Position numbers and translations under genes: made by a program. This document shows positions 11,162-24,516 of a DNA stretch of 64,000 bases, piece by piece. Position 1 is the first letter of the stretch. The number at the start of each line of letters is the position of its first letter. The notes below the pieces were generated by a model, which was not told where the DNA came from, did no database searches, and saw nothing but the letters and a program-made list of their open reading frames with translations. This DNA is from Tubiluchus corallicola (Eukaryota; Priapulida; Priapulimorpha; Priapulimorphida; Tubiluchidae): the NCBI GenBank assembly GCA_030141605.1, contig JAQGDQ010000005.1:1798180-1862179 (forward strand), in the 5' to 3' direction.

Positions 11162-13318
11162 ATGCTCTTGTACAGATCATGCTGTCGTAGAATATTAGTT
11201 CTTTGGAAGTATTTATGTGCTCCCACAATGGCTAACTGTGAAAAAAAGCAAAAGCACGTTTCGTCTGGAGCAGGCGATAAAGGTGTAGGTGCGAAAGAGA
11301 TGAATCCGTGGCCGGAATATATAAACAAGCGCTTAAGCATATTTCAAAAACTGAAAGCTCAATACGACGAAGAAGTAGCTTCAAAGGTGTCGGCAGTTAT
11401 AGAAATTTCTCTGCCCGATGGAAAGGTGGTAGAAGGCCAAGCCTGGCGAACAACTCCTTATCAAATTGCGACTAGTATAAGCCAAGGTTTAGCCGACGCT
11501 ACTGTCATAGCAAAAGTTAATGGAGTTCTATGGGATTTGGACCGACCTTTGGAGGAAAGTGGCACTTTAGAACTTCTAAAGTATGATGATGATGATGCAA
11601 AGCATGCATTTTGGCATTCTAGTGCACATATGTTAGGAGAAGCAATGGAAAGAGTATATGGAGGTTGCCTTTGTTATGGTCCACCTGTGGAAAATGGTTT
11701 TTATTATGACATGTGGCTTGGCGAAAAGAGTGTTTCAAGCGATGATTTTCCTGCTTTGGAATCGGTCATTAAAAGCATAATTAAAGAAAAACAACCTTTC
11801 CAGCGATTAGAAATTAAGAAAGAAGATCTTCTAGAAATGTTTGCTTACAATCCATTTAAAGTCAGGCTGTTGAATGAAAGAGTTAATACTCCAACCACAA
11901 CTGTGTACAGATGTGGTCCACTTATCGACTTATGTCGAGGTCCTCACGTGAGACATACCGGTAAAGTCAAGGCATTTGCAGTAACGAAAAACTCATCTAC
12001 TTATTGGGAAGGAAAAGCAGATGCAGAAAGTTTGCAGCGAATTTATGGCATTTCATTTCCAGATAACAAACAACTAAAAGAGTGGCAAAAATTCCAAGAA
12101 GAAGCAGCAAAGCGAGACCATAGAAAAATAGGTAGAGAGCAAGAACTATTCTTTTTTCACGAGTTAAGTCCTGGCAGTTGCTTTTTTATGCCTAAAGGAG
12201 CTCACATCTATAACACTTTGATGGATTTCATAAAAGAGGAATACTGGAACAGAGGGTTTCAAGAGGTTGTGACACCAAACATTTATAATAGTAAATTGTG
12301 GGAAACCAGTGGTCATTGGCAGCACTATGCTGAGCACATGTTTTCTTTTGAATCTGAAGGACAAAAATTTGCACTCAAGCCAATGAATTGTCCGGGACAT
12401 TGTTTAATGTTTGACCACAGACCGCGCTCCTGGAGAGAGCTTCCGCTTAGGTATGCAGACTTTGGGGTTCTGCATCGTAATGAGTTATCTGGTACTCTTT
12501 CTGGGCTAACTCGCGTGAGACGTTTTCAGCAGGATGACGCTCACATATTTTGTACTCAGGATCAGATAAAGGATGAAATACATGGTTGCTTGGAATTTCT
12601 GAATTACATTTATGGTGTCCTTGGATTTACTTTCAAACTCTTTTTATCCACACGTCCAGAAAAATATCTGGGGGATCCTGAGGTTTGGGTAAATGCTGAA
12701 CAACAACTAAGTGAGAGTTTGGATGCATTTGGTGTGCCGTGGAAGCTGAATGAGGGAGATGGAGCATTCTATGGTCCAAAAATTGATATCACAGTTATGG
12801 ATGCGCTACAGAGGCCTCATCAATGTGCTACAATTCAGTTGGATTTTCAATTACCTGAGAGGTTCAATTTGCACTATGACAGTGGCGAAGAGAAGAAAAG
12901 ACCTGTTATTATTCACCGAGCTATTCTTGGATCAGTTGAACGGCTGATTGCCATCATTTGTGAGAGTTATGCTGGGAAATGGCCATTTTGGTTGTCCCCC
13001 CGACAGTCAATTGTTGTGCCAGTTGGACCCATGTTTGATGAGTATGCAAAACAAGTTGCTGATCAGATTTACAAAGCTGGTTTCTTGTGTGAGCCTGACC
13101 TTGACCCGGGAACCACAATGAACAAAAAGATACGAAATGCTCAGATTGCTCAGTATAACTTCATTTTCGTAGTTGGTGAAAAAGAAAAGACGAACAAGAG
13201 CGTCAATGTCAGAACGAGAGATAACAAAGTGCACGGAGAGTTTTCTGTAGATAAGGTTATTGACAAATTTACGAAACTGAAAACCGAGAGAGTATTTAAC
13301 AGCGAAGAGGCCTTTTAA
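11162..13318 (+). CDS. TARS1: Threonyl-tRNA synthetase, probable dual mitochondrial/cytosolic
   Basis: A single-exon, 718-residue class II synthetase that charges tRNA-Thr. Order: basic leader (1-22), NPWPEYI motif, TGS domain (VTLPDGK-like to about 135), editing domain with HSSAH and CRGPHVRH, then the catalytic core. The core shows MNCPGHC with its zinc-binding Cys, motif 2 around VLHRNE, and motif 3 [10 protein letters not shown]. The C-terminal anticodon-binding domain has VVPVGP and [13 protein letters not shown]. It is collinear with animal cytosolic ThrRS. Two in-frame starts exist. M1 (11162) sits in a weak context (C at -3, C at +4) one codon after an in-frame TAG. M23 (11228) is in a strong context (A at -3, G at +4). 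Residues 1-22 have five basic and no acidic residues, as in a mitochondrial presequence. Dual targeting by leaky scanning is my inference. Confidence 0.95.
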   Translation: MLLYRSCCRRILVLWKYLCAPTMANCEKKQKHVSSGAGDKGVGAKEMNPWPEYINKRLSIFQKLKAQYDEEVASKVSAVIEISLPDGKVVEGQAWRTTPYQIATSISQGLADATVIAKVNGVLWDLDRPLEESGTLELLKYDDDDAKHAFWHSSAHMLGEAMERVYGGCLCYGPPVENGFYYDMWLGEKSVSSDDFPALESVIKSIIKEKQPFQRLEIKKEDLLEMFAYNPFKVRLLNERVNTPTTTVYRCGPLIDLCRGPHVRHTGKVKAFAVTKNSSTYWEGKADAESLQRIYGISFPDNKQLKEWQKFQEEAAKRDHRKIGREQELFFFHELSPGSCFFMPKGAHIYNTLMDFIKEEYWNRGFQEVVTPNIYNSKLWETSGHWQHYAEHMFSFESEGQKFALKPMNCPGHCLMFDHRPRSWRELPLRYADFGVLHRNELSGTLSGLTRVRRFQQDDAHIFCTQDQIKDEIHGCLEFLNYIYGVLGFTFKLFLSTRPEKYLGDPEVWVNAEQQLSESLDAFGVPWKLNEGDGAFYGPKIDITVMDALQRPHQCATIQLDFQLPERFNLHYDSGEEKKRPVIIHRAILGSVERLIAIICESYAGKWPFWLSPRQSIVVPVGPMFDEYAKQVADQIYKAGFLCEPDLDPGTTMNKKIRNAQIAQYNFIFVVGEKEKTNKSVNVRTRDNKVHGEFSVDKVIDKFTKLKTERVFNSEEAF

Positions 13319-14748
13319 TGATATTTAAGCTTTAGATCAAACTTGAAACTTACATAATTAACTGATGTCTTAGGAAATTTCAAAGACTTTTTCCACAAAC
13401 TAAATACAGTAAATTGTGTATTTAATTGTGCTGTTACATTTTGCATTAAGTATGTATAAGATAAAGAAATGCATTTTAATGTTAATTAACCAGGAGTCTT
13501 ATATATCATAATATTTAATGTATTTCTGAGCAGATAATATACTTGGAAACATTTTTCTTTGCTTAAATTCCTTGTCTGTACTTAAAGTATTATTAATAGC
13601 CTCCTTTCATCTAAGTAAATATCTAGCCGAAATGTTGCTTTTCTGAAATTGAAGTTGAATTATTTATTATTGGACAATTGTGTTAAACTTAAGAAAAGTT
13701 GTTTATGGTCATATTGGTTGTTTTAACTTGTATACTAGATTCATACTTTTGTATTATGCATTTGCAAGTTTTCTAAATGAAAATGGAACGTCTCTTGAGT
13801 ATTTAAAAGGCAAAAAACAATTTTTAAATCTATGATAATGTTCATTGAATATGCCACCTTTTTTGTTTATTGCTAATAACTTGCAATATTTTTAATTAAC
13901 TGTTGTAGGTTAGGTGCTGGATTAATCTTATTTATGAAAAGGCAACTAGATATCACAAACACAAGTGGATATGATAATAAAATTGCCTTACAGAACTTCT
14001 TGTTTGTAGAATCATTTTGGTGAATTTTTCTGGCGTGTTTCAGTTTCTTGCATATGTTATACTAGCTTTTGCTTTCAGCTCTTTTCTACTCGTTCTTTCC
14101 ATCTATGTCACAATTTTTGTTTTCCTCACTGTTTTCCATTCTTCCACTTCATTTATTTGACCTGTCATCTTGCAGTTCTGAAATCTCATCTTCATTTAAA
14201 CTTGGCCTACAGTGATTTATTAAGAACGGTTAAAAATTGAAAAAACAACAAATGCTAATTTGATATTCGTTTGAATTGTTTTTTATTTGGAAATATTTGA
14301 CAAACAGCAATGTAAATGGTGACATATTACATCATTAATTAGAAAAGTATATAGTTGCACAGTATTAATTTGGCATAATAAATCTTGTGTACATATTTAT
14401 GTTTAAGATATGCATCAGTTTCATTCTGTATCAACTTGCAATTACACCTGCATTATCTTTATGTGTCTAAAAGGGGCTAATTTCAACTTAAACGGGCATA
14501 TATTTACTCAAACTCAAATTATACTCATTTTATTTATATGGTCATTGGGATAGTGTGTGTTAGCCTGTTAGATAATAATAATACACTTTCGATGCACAAT
14601 ATTCATATTTCGTGATAATTAAATAAGTCTTATGATTTTTACTACACAATATTTACTGCATGCTTTACAATAGGTAAACAGTAAGTTTAAGCACCAGTGA
14701 ACAATATTTGGAGCTCCAACGAATTATGATCTTGCAGCCAATTGTAAC
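13319..14748. other. Intergenic region between convergent ThrRS and PGGHG genes
   Basis: AT-rich 3' flanks of two convergent genes. It must contain both 3'UTRs. I recognise no coding segment or bounded repeat. Confidence 0.45.
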
Positions 14749-17700
14749 TTACACAAAAAGTTTTGTTAATGCTGTGCAGATTGCTAGTAAGCCTAATGAA
14801 AGAAAGAAGTGGCCTCCAGTACCCTTCTGGCAAGGAGGCAGATAATCAACACGGTCCTGATTCTTGTGTGCGTATATTGTAGCCTTTCCACGGGGAATAA
14901 CAAGAGGAACATAAAGCTGCAACTCATAATTGGGATCTTTTTCAGAATCATAACATTCTGGATTTGTCCATACCTATAATAGAAGTGATAATAATTTGCA
15001 TATATATATGGCTGTGTACATGTCTTATAAAATAAGAAAAGACTGAGTAAGAAGCTTTTCAAGTTCTACATGTATAAATTTTTTTATTATAGTGTAGTAT
15101 CTTAATGGCTTATGGTTAAGTTACATTAAATTTTATTCATTTTCTGTTCAACAAATAGGACATTTTGCAAATATGGCTGAAATATAACTATGGCACTTTG
15201 CTTTAGGCAATGAATTGTGCATTAATTAAATGTACCTGTAGAAAAAATCTGTCATTTGCGCTCATGGTATGTTGAGTCAGGGTGATGATCACATATTCAT
15301 CTGTGATGTCCATATCCATTTGGTGGCCCAGGTAATTTAATCCTATAATACTCCAGCGCTCAGCGTCTTTGGGTATATATGGGTCAATATCCATCTGAAA
15401 TCATTATAATACAGGTGATTTCACGTTCGGAGTTCTGGGAGTTGATGTTGTAACAGCCTACGTGCATACGATTTTACTATTGTTGATTGTTAAAACGGCC
15501 CTGGACACTTCACTGACTTCATTCGCAAGATGCAGAGATTATAGAACTTGCTACTTGAACTTACCTGATGCATGCGAACTCTCATGCCAGCATAACCAAA
15601 CACAACAGCTTGTAATAACCCACCAGCACCAGTTATGAAGTTGGTGCATCGCATTCCTTGCTCATTTTCATCTGGCTTCTCACTAAATACCTGCGTGAAA
15701 AAAATCAGTATTCGTACCTTTCGGGCACTCCCACGCTAAATAGATTAGTTACAGTAAATGGAAGTGTAACATTAAACAATGCACAAAATTTAATGAAACG
15801 TTTTATTGATGATTTGTTCGACGTTAGTGGTAAAATTATTGTTTCTAGTAACTAAAGTAGCTCGTGTGCCGTACAGTCTGTGCCCAGTCGACTTTACATG
15901 TTTCCCCACTTCTTGCATACCTTGGTTTGGCCTTAAGATTTTTATTGAATTTATGACACTCATAATAGGCAAATAATTTTCATTGTTTACTCATTGTATA
16001 ATTTATGTCATGATTCCCATTTTCTTTAGTTCACCCTGTTTAATTAAGAAGCATTTGTGTTTTGAGATTGAATCAGCTAGAATTGCCTGCTGTGTCACAT
16101 TTCTATAAAATCAGGTGACATGATCGCTGAAACAAGGCAAACGGTGCATGGCTTTCACGGTGGTGCTTGCCTACCTTGAATGGTCCATTGATATTTCGGA
16201 ACATTGTTTTAAATGTTGCATTAGCCCTGTCCTCATTTCCCAGCTCTAGCCATCCCACGGTGTGCATACTCCAGGTACCTGTGTCAGGCCCAAACGAATC
16301 CGTCACCTGCATTAATTACCATAGCTTTAATTTGCAACAAATGCAGAATGCTTCCTTAAATAACATTTTCATTTTCAAGCATTTTTGCATGCTCTACTTG
16401 GTTAATTTTGTAACTACTTTGTGCCTAGCGTTTCAGTTACCTGTATATATGACAAAAAAATTTAAAATTTAATGATATGTAGTATCTGGTACAGACCGAT
16501 GTATATGTGTACACCACTTTATATAGCATATCAAACTTTAACACACGCCTTCATAAAATGTGACCCTTCATAAAATATTTTATCAAAATAGCCGTCACCA
16601 AAATGAGAAATTTTGTGCAAGCCATTGACGAAGAATTAATGATTATACTATGTCTAATGAGCAGAAGCGATAACCATGATTAAAGGTGACTCTCAGTTCA
16701 GGGTCTCACATTTAAAAGAACTTTGCTTAATTTCTATATCTAAAACGTATAAAGTGTTCCTGATTGATTCTTAGGTAACGCCTTAGAACAAAATTGTTCC
16801 TCATTTGAACATTTCGTTAGCTCTAATTACTTCATTCAATACTAAACGTGCTAGAACCTACATAATTATGATTTCGTACCTGCCTAGTTCATGGGAATCT
16901 CTTAATGCGACTTACAAAGAAAAAATATTAGTTTTCACGCACATTCTCGTGTACTCACTTCTTCATATATTTCTAGATCATTCTGTCGAACTTGTGGCGT
17001 CATTGGCTTCATCAGTGGATATCCTAGTAGAACGGCGTCCGACTGTTTGATTTCCGCATCTAAAATGCATCCAATTGATTCTGATTGACAGTTAGATCAC
17101 CATCGAGAGCAAAAAGTAAAAGATAGTTTCTGCTCTTGGATATCTTCTTTGCTCTTATATTACTTTATACAAGCATTCAACAAAAGCCATGAACGAGGTA
17201 CAACTGATACGAAGTATTATCTTTGTTATTGATGAAGGACGTTTGCATTCTCATTCGCACAGCTCCAAAATTTTTAATGTAATACAGTGTCATCATGAGT
17301 TGTTTTACCTACAGATGTCAACAGTACTACTAGTGGATCGTAGGCACCAATACTTTTAGAAATTACTTTTAGAATCATGGATTATCGCGCAGTGTTCTTT
17401 AATAAATAAGATTACCTTAATAACAGTAACCAACAGTTATCAATTTCTTAATAGATTTTACAAATATTAGTAGGACTAAATATATGCTTTGTTATTCTCA
17501 TATTACCAGTAGGTCTATTGTCAAAGAGTAAATGTCTGAAGGGCAATGATAAATGTTTCACGATATGTTCATATTAAAGCCTTTACGCAGCCTATAGACG
17601 TTTTGGTGCCGGACCTACATGTAACACCGCGATAACTGGAAATTTAATGATCTCAAAAGTTTTAAAAACAATAATAAAAATTTAATATTACCGTCAGGAT

Positions 17701-20700
17701 CGAAGCCTTCAAATTGTGGATGATACTGGCGCTCTTCATCAAACGGCATGAACATGTTGTCTGCAATTTCTTCAAAATCTTCAATTTCGCTTCTTAATAA
17801 CATGAGTAGGTGTTTTAGTTGATTAGTTCTAATTATTTCTTTGTAGGCCTTTAGCAAATACTCATTAAAACTGAATTAGTGCCAACTATGGTCACTATCA
17901 TACTTTTGGTGTTTGCAAAAACCTAGTATTGGCCGAGAATTTATTAACCAATTATAATTAATTAACCTCTCCATTGCTCAGTTGACTATTCGTTATGCGC
18001 AGGCCTACACATTTCGTGGAAGCATATAACGCGCGTTGGATCTGCTCGTCAAAAATTGTATACTATGACAAGTAACATTACAAAGATTCCAAAATAACCG
18101 CAGACCAAATTCCTTCCGTAAAAAGACAGACAAAAGCTTAGGCATCTCCATAATGGTCTATATAATTTTTTGTTCTAGTCAGGCAAACACCGAACGTTAT
18201 GTATTAGTTTTGTCTACGTAAGCTAATTCATTTAGTACAAGATCAGGACTATAAGTTATGCTAGTGCAATTTTTTTAGAATCATAATATTGAATGCAGTT
18301 TTTTGAAATAACTGATAACATACCTGGAAATGCTGGCAAGGTCACTCACATCTTTTGGAAGCTTCAATGACAGCCTAGCGTTATAGTTAGTAAAGACTGA
18401 ATTATTCACATTATAATGGTATTCATCTGGTCCCATAACCCCTGGAAGCAGAATGGAAATTTTTGGCCTTTGATGTAAAAACGTGTTCATGTGACAACCA
18501 GTCGTCACAGCGTCTTATTTTCACACATTTTATGCGGATTCAAACAATCTGATGAACTGACAAGTATAGGTCCACTGCTCAACTTATTTAATATTCACTC
18601 ATTTAATAATCTGTGAAGGCCTATTTTTCGCTTCACTCATTTGGAAGCCCACCTTCTGCATTTTAGTTAGTGCATACGGGCGATATACATAAAATCTATT
18701 GAAAGTGAGAGTAGCATTTCATACTGTCACGTTAATTTTGTGAGACTTTAATGATGTACGCATTCGAAAAGCGCGCGGAAGCTGGGTCCACCGTCCAAAA
18801 TGTACAAAACCTGTACGACATTTGTTTGTTATTGTTGTCAAGAAAAAGCTATGGAATTGTATGTGCTCTCAATGCTCTATCACTAAAATACAGGCAGTCA
18901 GCATTACATCATTATAATCAACTTTTTTAAGCACTTGCATGCCGAATTATACACGTCCATTCAAATTGAAATGTCGTATCATGCGCTTACCAATAATCTC
19001 ATATCCTCTGTTTGTTTGTACCGAACGACTTTGCCAAAATCTGGCAATATCAGTGACCAGATTTCCGACTTGCCCCCACAGAATGTTTTCATCTCCAGTG
19101 GCATAAAGGTACTGTCTGATGGAATATGACACATCTGCTGTGACATGAACTTGATACTCGCTGGCAAGATCCCATGGGCAAGTTTCAATGCCTACAACGA
19201 GAAAAATGACTGCAGTCGAAATGGACAAGTTAGTTAAATTATTCACCAATGGCTATTATATTGAAACCTTAATAAACGAAATATAATGATGGTTTTAGAA
19301 ACTACAAATATAACGATTACAAACATAATAAATGCAGTGTTGTTAATTAAAGTTTGAGCAGAAAAAAACTTTGGTTCAATAACGAAGAGAACTTAGCAAA
19401 TCATTTAGTTACTTCATAAGTCATCATTAAGTAAACCTGACATAGTAACGACGCTATTGAACGTCTATATTTTTGGGACTACTTAGCCGACCATTCTATC
19501 AATCAATCGGCCGGCCGACCAATCGATCACCAGACAGGCTATCCAGCAAACCATCCAATCAACCAGCTAACTAGATACTTCATAACCCATTAAGTAAATA
19601 TTTCATAATAAAGACACAATTGCACGACCATTCTACCAATCAACAGGCCGACCGATTGAGCAACCAACCAACCGACTACCCAATTAACCAAACCAAAGAA
19701 CCACCAATTGCCAATCCACAACATCAAGAACCAATAATTTATCCAACGAGCAGTAGCTTAGTGAAAAGTGTGACAAGCAAAAAAGTATTACCGGTTACTG
19801 CTTGCTCCCAAGGATAGCGAACTCCCGTATAGCCAGTGTTAATCGCATGCTGAAGAACCACGTTTCGCACTCTGGCTCTAGACTCAATCATTATTTCGGC
19901 TGCTTCTGGATGCAACATCATAATAGGTGGCATTATCCAGGTGTCCATGTCCCAAAACACATGTCCAGCGTAGTCATTATAAGCGCCACCAAAATAAGTT
20001 GTATTAATTTTTCCCCCTCGAGACAAGCCACCTGTACAATTTTTACGCATATTATAATGTCCAGTATAATTTAATGAAAACTGTGATTAAAAGCAATGTA
20101 GATTTCAACTTAAATGCAGTAGCTCTTACGACGTAAGCTCGTGCACTCCACGGTGGCTTTACATCTTAGGTTTGGATTGAGTGTTTAGGGTGCATTCACA
20201 TACAATTTTGTGGATCAATCTTAGGAAAAACCTCCACATTGGATATAGTTTAAATTATTTACACTGATATAAGGTAAACTGAGAAGATCAGTCGCAACTT
20301 CCAAAGGTTACTTAGTCAAACAACCCACAATGCAAAACACAAAGTTTAATTTGGCAGATTAAAATAGTTGCATTGTAGCATGATGTAGTTAGTATAGAAT
20401 AGCATAGTATGGAAACCGGGCTCGGCAAATCAGCATTTCACTCAGTTAGCAGAAAAGATAGGCTTACCTGGGCTTAGTCCGATGAAGGGATTAATTGGGT
20501 CACTGACAAGTGGAGTAGAGCACATAATGTAATATTGAGCAGCACATATAGTAGAAGCCACGTCATCGTTTCCCTCCACCTAAAGACATACAAGAGACTA
20601 CTCGTGTGAGCCTATATATTGGCAGTCTTTGTAATACAGTGGTCACAATGAACTACATAGTATACCAAGTTTTTTACATGTAGTTACAAGTATAAGATTT

Positions 20701-23700
20701 GTCATTGAAAACATTTCATTTGCGTTTTTCTAGAAACAAATATGAACAATCTAGTGTAGAAAAAGATTGTTTTATTAAATTTGCTAACAATATTTGTGAA
20801 ATCTAATGTTGTTGCAGAGTTTATTTTACGTACAAGCAAACTTTGCATATAAGTAAAAAAGTGGAAATACGACACACTAGTGACAATCTTCATCTCTCCC
20901 AAAATCCTCAGCTGTCCAGTTACTGTAAAACGTTCTCAAGATTATGTGTGTTATCTGGCATGTGGTCTGTGGCGGAGGACTATACAGAACTGTACTACCG
21001 TTGCAGGCTAATACTACAAGTAACAGACTTGTGGACTATCCGCAATATGTGGCGGAGAGGTATTTATTGATATGCTGGAAATGTTCTGCAGTTTACAGGC
21101 TTATACTACAGGTAACAACAGTACCTGGATGCTGCCACGATTCCAAATATCTTCCCATGCAGCTGTGTGGGAGCTGAGCAAGGTGGGATTAAATCTGGCT
21201 GCATCGTACGCGTTTCTTGCATCTTGTTGGTCTATACTCGCGGCTGTAATGAATTGCCACGTGGCACTTGAACTATAATCAGGTAACTCAATGGTTGTGT
21301 TTACCGCAGTCCAATATATAAAAACTTTCGTCGTTGAACTAAAGTCTGCCTCTGCTTCAAGAGTTTCACCTATTGTTAGCCTGGAAGAATGTAAAAAAGA
21401 AGCAAATTTAATGAATGACTTGCATATAATGAAGCAAGAGTTAGGTAACAGGTGCAGTGGAACAAATGACTGAGGTTTTGGTAACAGTTAAAATGAGTAC
21501 AAAGTCTGGTTTATCTAATGTGATCTGTCTGTGTGCTCTTTAGTAGACGCGCACCATATCTGAATAGCCTGAATATTCCACCGTGGTAAAGCACATTACG
21601 AACATTGAGCATCAATAATTTGTTTTCAAAATTGTTCGGCTTATTCATGAACTTTTGATCGTGCTATCATAAATGAAAACTACTATTTATAAGACGATTA
21701 TTCCCACGGTAGCCTTACCAAGTGTTTGAATCGTAGGCGTACTCGGTGAAGGAAAAATCAGGATTTTCTTCCAAACTGTCTCTATCAAGTTCCACGTCAA
21801 TGTTGATGTACGTGCCTTCTTTCTTGCGTGAGGCCAGTAAATCCACTATCAGTAGCCTGGTAAAAATTCTGTGTGCAAAATAGGTCAACTGAACTACGCA
21901 CTCGTCGTTTTCGATTGTTTCAATAAATACTCCTGCAAAGTATTACTGATTGTAATTTATCATAGAAAAGGGAATGGTAATACTACTAATAAACTGATAC
22001 ACGAATCTATGACTAGCACAATTATTTTCACTGACATGCCTCTTTTGGGGCGTTTTCTTATTTCTAAAACGAATGTTTCTACGCAAATTCACATATTTAT
22101 TAAAAACTGTATGGCAATTCATTGTTTATAACCTGATGGAATAAACCCATTTTAAATTTTTAAATCAACTGATCAAAAGTCGAAAATTTGAAACAGGCAG
22201 GAGTGAAATTGAATTTAAAGAAATGACTTTTGATTGCAATTCCTAGGCTAGGGTCATTAGGCACATACAAAAGGCAGATCAATTGAACTAGTTAGTGAAT
22301 CATTAGGGTTGATTTAAGGCCTGCCTTCATTATAAGTAGCTACTTGGTTTATTAATGAGTGCCTAGTTTGAGACGCCAAAAGTGAATTTACCTTTTTTCA
22401 TGTTTAACGCATATGTGGCGGTTTCTTTCCCTCCTGGCAAATTTACACGTAATTTGGCTGTTGATGGTATCATCGCGCGATGGCTGTCGGATCCATTGCC
22501 ATTAAATACTGCATTCAAATACAAGACAGAACTTTTAGCGTTAGTCGCCAAGTGACCATTTCCGATTGCTGGCAAAAGTTTTTCCTCTGTCGGCAAACTG
22601 AAAACATAAAATGCAAACACACACTTTGAGCAACATTTTTTGCATTATTAATTTCACAGCAGCAAAATAACGTTTTTAAAGACAAATTTGCCAACACAAA
22701 GCATCTTTTTGTACATTTCCATTGCTGCATTGTTATGAGCGCACAGTTTATATATATATATATATATATATGCTTTTCAGCTTGCAATTACGACTTTTAT
22801 CATATAAAATATCAAGTCAGTTAAACTAAACAAAACAATGATATGTTAAGTAACACGAAGTTTTCTACACACATACAAAATTTTTTGTAAAAAAATGAAT
22901 GAGTTTGCAGATCGAGACCGGTCCAGCGTTGTTTAACTTTAGCCGTCAAAGAAACTTATAATTAAAATTAACTAATAACAGTTAAAAAGCCTTGAGATTA
23001 GACGCGAGCCTTGTCATTAAGATAGACAACTAAATCAATTTGAAGCAGTATTGTGTCACAACCACTGGACTGATGGGAAAGTGCTGCTTCAAAGGATTAC
23101 CGAACTTTTCTAGATATGCACAACGCTGTGACAACCTCACGCATGAAACATCAGTATTTTTTCACAAGCAAAAAAATTAACAAGGCAAAGAGCGAAATGT
23201 GATTTTGTTCGCTTACTTAATTTTCAATTGATAACTAGTGATACTTTAGGTGCCTTGTAGGAAAAGATAGCACCCAGAAAACACAATGATATCCATTGGA
23301 AATTCACTAACACAATTCCGACAGCTGGAGCTTCGTTAATCTTGTCAAGTTAGGCGTCACACTATACCAGACTCCAGGTATCAGGTAGAACCTTTTTTGT
23401 TTTATGTATAAACGAGTCACAAATGAGTGAGTTTTTTAGTTCTATATTATTTTTGTACAATTAGGCATACTGCAAGCCGGAATTCAGCATTTAACGGCAA
23501 AGTCTACTCGTACTATTCAACTATTCAGCAGGATATTTTATGGTAGCCGGTATTACCTACTTGTGGGCCCTAGCCAAACGTACTTATAGTGCAGAGTCCC
23601 CATACTCCGGCACCCTATATTTATTGTACAGGGGTCCTTATGGTTTTGAATATATCATATCATGGAATACTCGGTGTACACTTGAAACAAAGTTATACGC

Positions 23701-24431
23701 TGGCACGCTGCACGACAAATTAGTTTCAATGAACCCCCAAATACCCTTGGGCGCTAGGCCAATAGTCTACAATGCCTATTGGTAAATCCGGAACTGGCAG
23801 AAGTGTAAGGTCCAAGTGGTCAATTTTGTTTCACGTTGTCGTCGTGGTTGAAATCGTCGTCTTTGCTATGGATACAATTAAAAATGAAACCGCACACAGA
23901 GGTGGATTTGGCACGAATGTGTCAAAGCTGTCTAGATTCTCTAAAAGTGACAAGAACTTCCCACCACGGTTTCCTTTCCTTCATAGAGCTACCAGGAAGA
24001 ATTACCCCCAATGAATAGTTAGTTGGTCAAGGACATGCCAAACGTAACCAACATACTTAACCGGTTTTACGCAATGTTAAATGTATTTACAAAGCTTCAC
24101 AGCCTACAAGACCTTTAGCAAAAACCTCTCAGTGTTTTACGAAACGTTTGTTTTATTCTTGGGTGGGATTAAAATACATTCGGAGGTTCCAGCGTTCAAA
24201 ACGACGTCATCTGTATAGGAAAACAAAAATTAACCTGATTAAGTGCGGTCCGTAGCGCAACCCATTTTTTGCTTAATCTAGGCCAGTTATCTTCCCATCG
24301 TGAGCTTATGACATTAATAAACCTCTACTGTTATGATTGTGGATAAGATTACTCCACTATTAATAACGGTGCAAAATGTCTGTACATATGAATCTATGTG
24401 CATATGTGCCCATGCTAAATTTCGACGACCG

Positions 24432-24516
<85 letters not shown>

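Noticed and set aside
23540-23785. 81-codon frame in PGGHG intron 1
   Set aside because: It is inside an intron on the opposite strand, with no similarity to known proteins.
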